From the NCBI GenBank assembly GCA_949316235.1, contig OX438755.1, positions 15,517,151 to 15,581,150 of the forward strand: a stretch of 64,000 nt of DNA, given 5' to 3'. This stretch comes from Oegoconia quadripuncta (taxonomy: Eukaryota; Arthropoda; Insecta; Lepidoptera; Autostichidae). A program made the translations under genes and the position numbers. The notes below the pieces were generated by a model that was given only the letters and a program-made list of their open reading frames with translations, was not told the DNA's origin and did no database searches. This document shows, in pieces, positions 63,350-64,000 of this stretch. Position 1 is the first letter of the stretch. Each line of letters starts with the position of its first letter.

Positions 63350-64000
63350 ATGGCCTTAGTCATTGACGTGGCCCGCCTCCCAGCCCTTCTGGCTCAGCTC
63401 GGTATGAGCTACCAGGAGGCCCTTCTGGCCTTCGCGCCCCCCTCCGCTCCAGCCGTTTCGGCAACGGAGGCGGCGGCGCCGTCCTTGTCGCCGGACGTGG
63501 TTTTCACGCCAAATTTACCGGCCGCTTCTTCTAAGCGCGTCCGCTCCCCCTCCCCCGCTCACTCGGAGCGCGAGCGTTCGCCCGTTAGGGGCGAACGCAC
63601 TTCGACATCGGAGGACGAGTCTCCGTGCTCTCAGGAGAGCATGGACACGGCGTCCGCCGAATCCCCCGACTCTTACGAGTCGGAGGCCAACTCCAACTCG
63701 TCCTCTTCTTCAGCCGAGGACGAGTTCGTCACGGTGGGAAAGAGGCAGAAGAGGAGGCGTAAGGCCAAATCTGACGCCTCTTCCTCCACCTCAGCCGGCC
63801 AGCCTCCCAAAAAGAGCGCTGCAGTCGCCGCTCCCCCCGCCCCTCTCGCGGCCGCCTCGCCGCCGCGCGCGCCCGCATCTCCGCCGGGCGCGTCCTCCCC
63901 GCCTGCCTCTCAGGCTCCCCGTCAGCCTCGCTCCACTCGCCCCCCGCCTGTTTTCATACAGGAGAAAGCGAAGTGGAGCCGCGTCTCCTCTCTACTTAAC
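63350..64000 (+). CDS. Jockey-type LINE ORF1 (gag-like), runs off the window
   Basis: Open for all 217 codons from ATG (MALVIDVARLPALLAQLGMS) to the window end. The first 30 residues are a short hydrophobic segment, followed by Ser/Pro-rich acidic text (SESPDSYESEANSNSSSS-like), a basic patch (KRQKRRRKAK), Pro/Ala-rich low complexity, then RPPPVFIQEKAKWSRVSSLL. The PPVF...KW...V..LL motif is the start of the conserved domain of jockey/X-element ORF1 proteins, which bind the element's RNA. High GC and an unbroken frame suggest a young, possibly intact copy. Its Cys-knuckles and ORF2 would lie past 64000. Confidence 0.8.
   Translation, partial: MALVIDVARLPALLAQLGMSYQEALLAFAPPSAPAVSATEAAAPSLSPDVVFTPNLPAASSKRVRSPSPAHSERERSPVRGERTSTSEDESPCSQESMDTASAESPDSYESEANSNSSSSSAEDEFVTVGKRQKRRRKAKSDASSSTSAGQPPKKSAAVAAPPAPLAAASPPRAPASPPGASSPPASQAPRQPRSTRPPPVFIQEKAKWSRVSSLLN

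Overview
The window looks like a moth or butterfly (Lepidoptera) chromosome segment. The DNA is AT-rich, genes are split into short exons with GT/AG introns, and most of the rest is transposon debris of types common in Lepidoptera: tRNA-headed SINEs, RTE/CR1/jockey-type LINE tails, a mariner of D,D34D type, a hAT relic, MITEs, and short repeats with a GC-rich hairpin ending in CTAG that look Helitron-derived. I saw no bacterial operon, CRISPR array, rRNA gene or convincing stand-alone tRNA gene.

The main content is one very large host gene on the minus strand (59777 down to 20858). I assembled it exon by exon: 26 coding exons, about 6.0 kb of coding sequence, roughly 2,000 residues. It encodes four consecutive channel-like repeats in one polypeptide. 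Each has S1-S6-type hydrophobic segments, a C-linker and a cyclic-nucleotide-binding-like domain (CNBD). This is the layout of pseudotetrameric CNGK ('tetra-KCNG') channels known from sea urchin and fish sperm. Here, however, none of the four pores has a GYG/GFG filter, and the CNBDs have lost different canonical residues. Every exon junction keeps phase except one gap between repeats II and III, where a small linker exon is probably missing from my model.

At the left edge (384-3823, plus strand) lie the last six exons of a paralog. Its exon lengths 241, 168, 88 and 106 are identical to those of repeat IV in the large gene. The two genes face each other tail to tail across about 17 kb of transposon-filled DNA.

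Layout: 1-3.8 kb paralog tail; 3.9-20.8 kb intergenic (hAT relic, MITEs, SINEs, a 125-150 bp satellite-like array at 11.7-12.5 kb, LINE tail at 17.8-18.5 kb); 20.9-59.8 kb the four-repeat gene, whose introns hold many repeats, a near-perfect 319-bp inverted repeat (31.1-31.8 kb) and a mariner (35.8-37.1 kb); 59.8-62.4 kb intergenic with a tandem duplication broken by a SINE; 62.4-64 kb a GC-rich patch and the 5' end of a jockey-type LINE whose ORF1 runs off the window.

Repeat boundaries are approximate. Protein family calls come from reading motifs by eye; no database search was possible.
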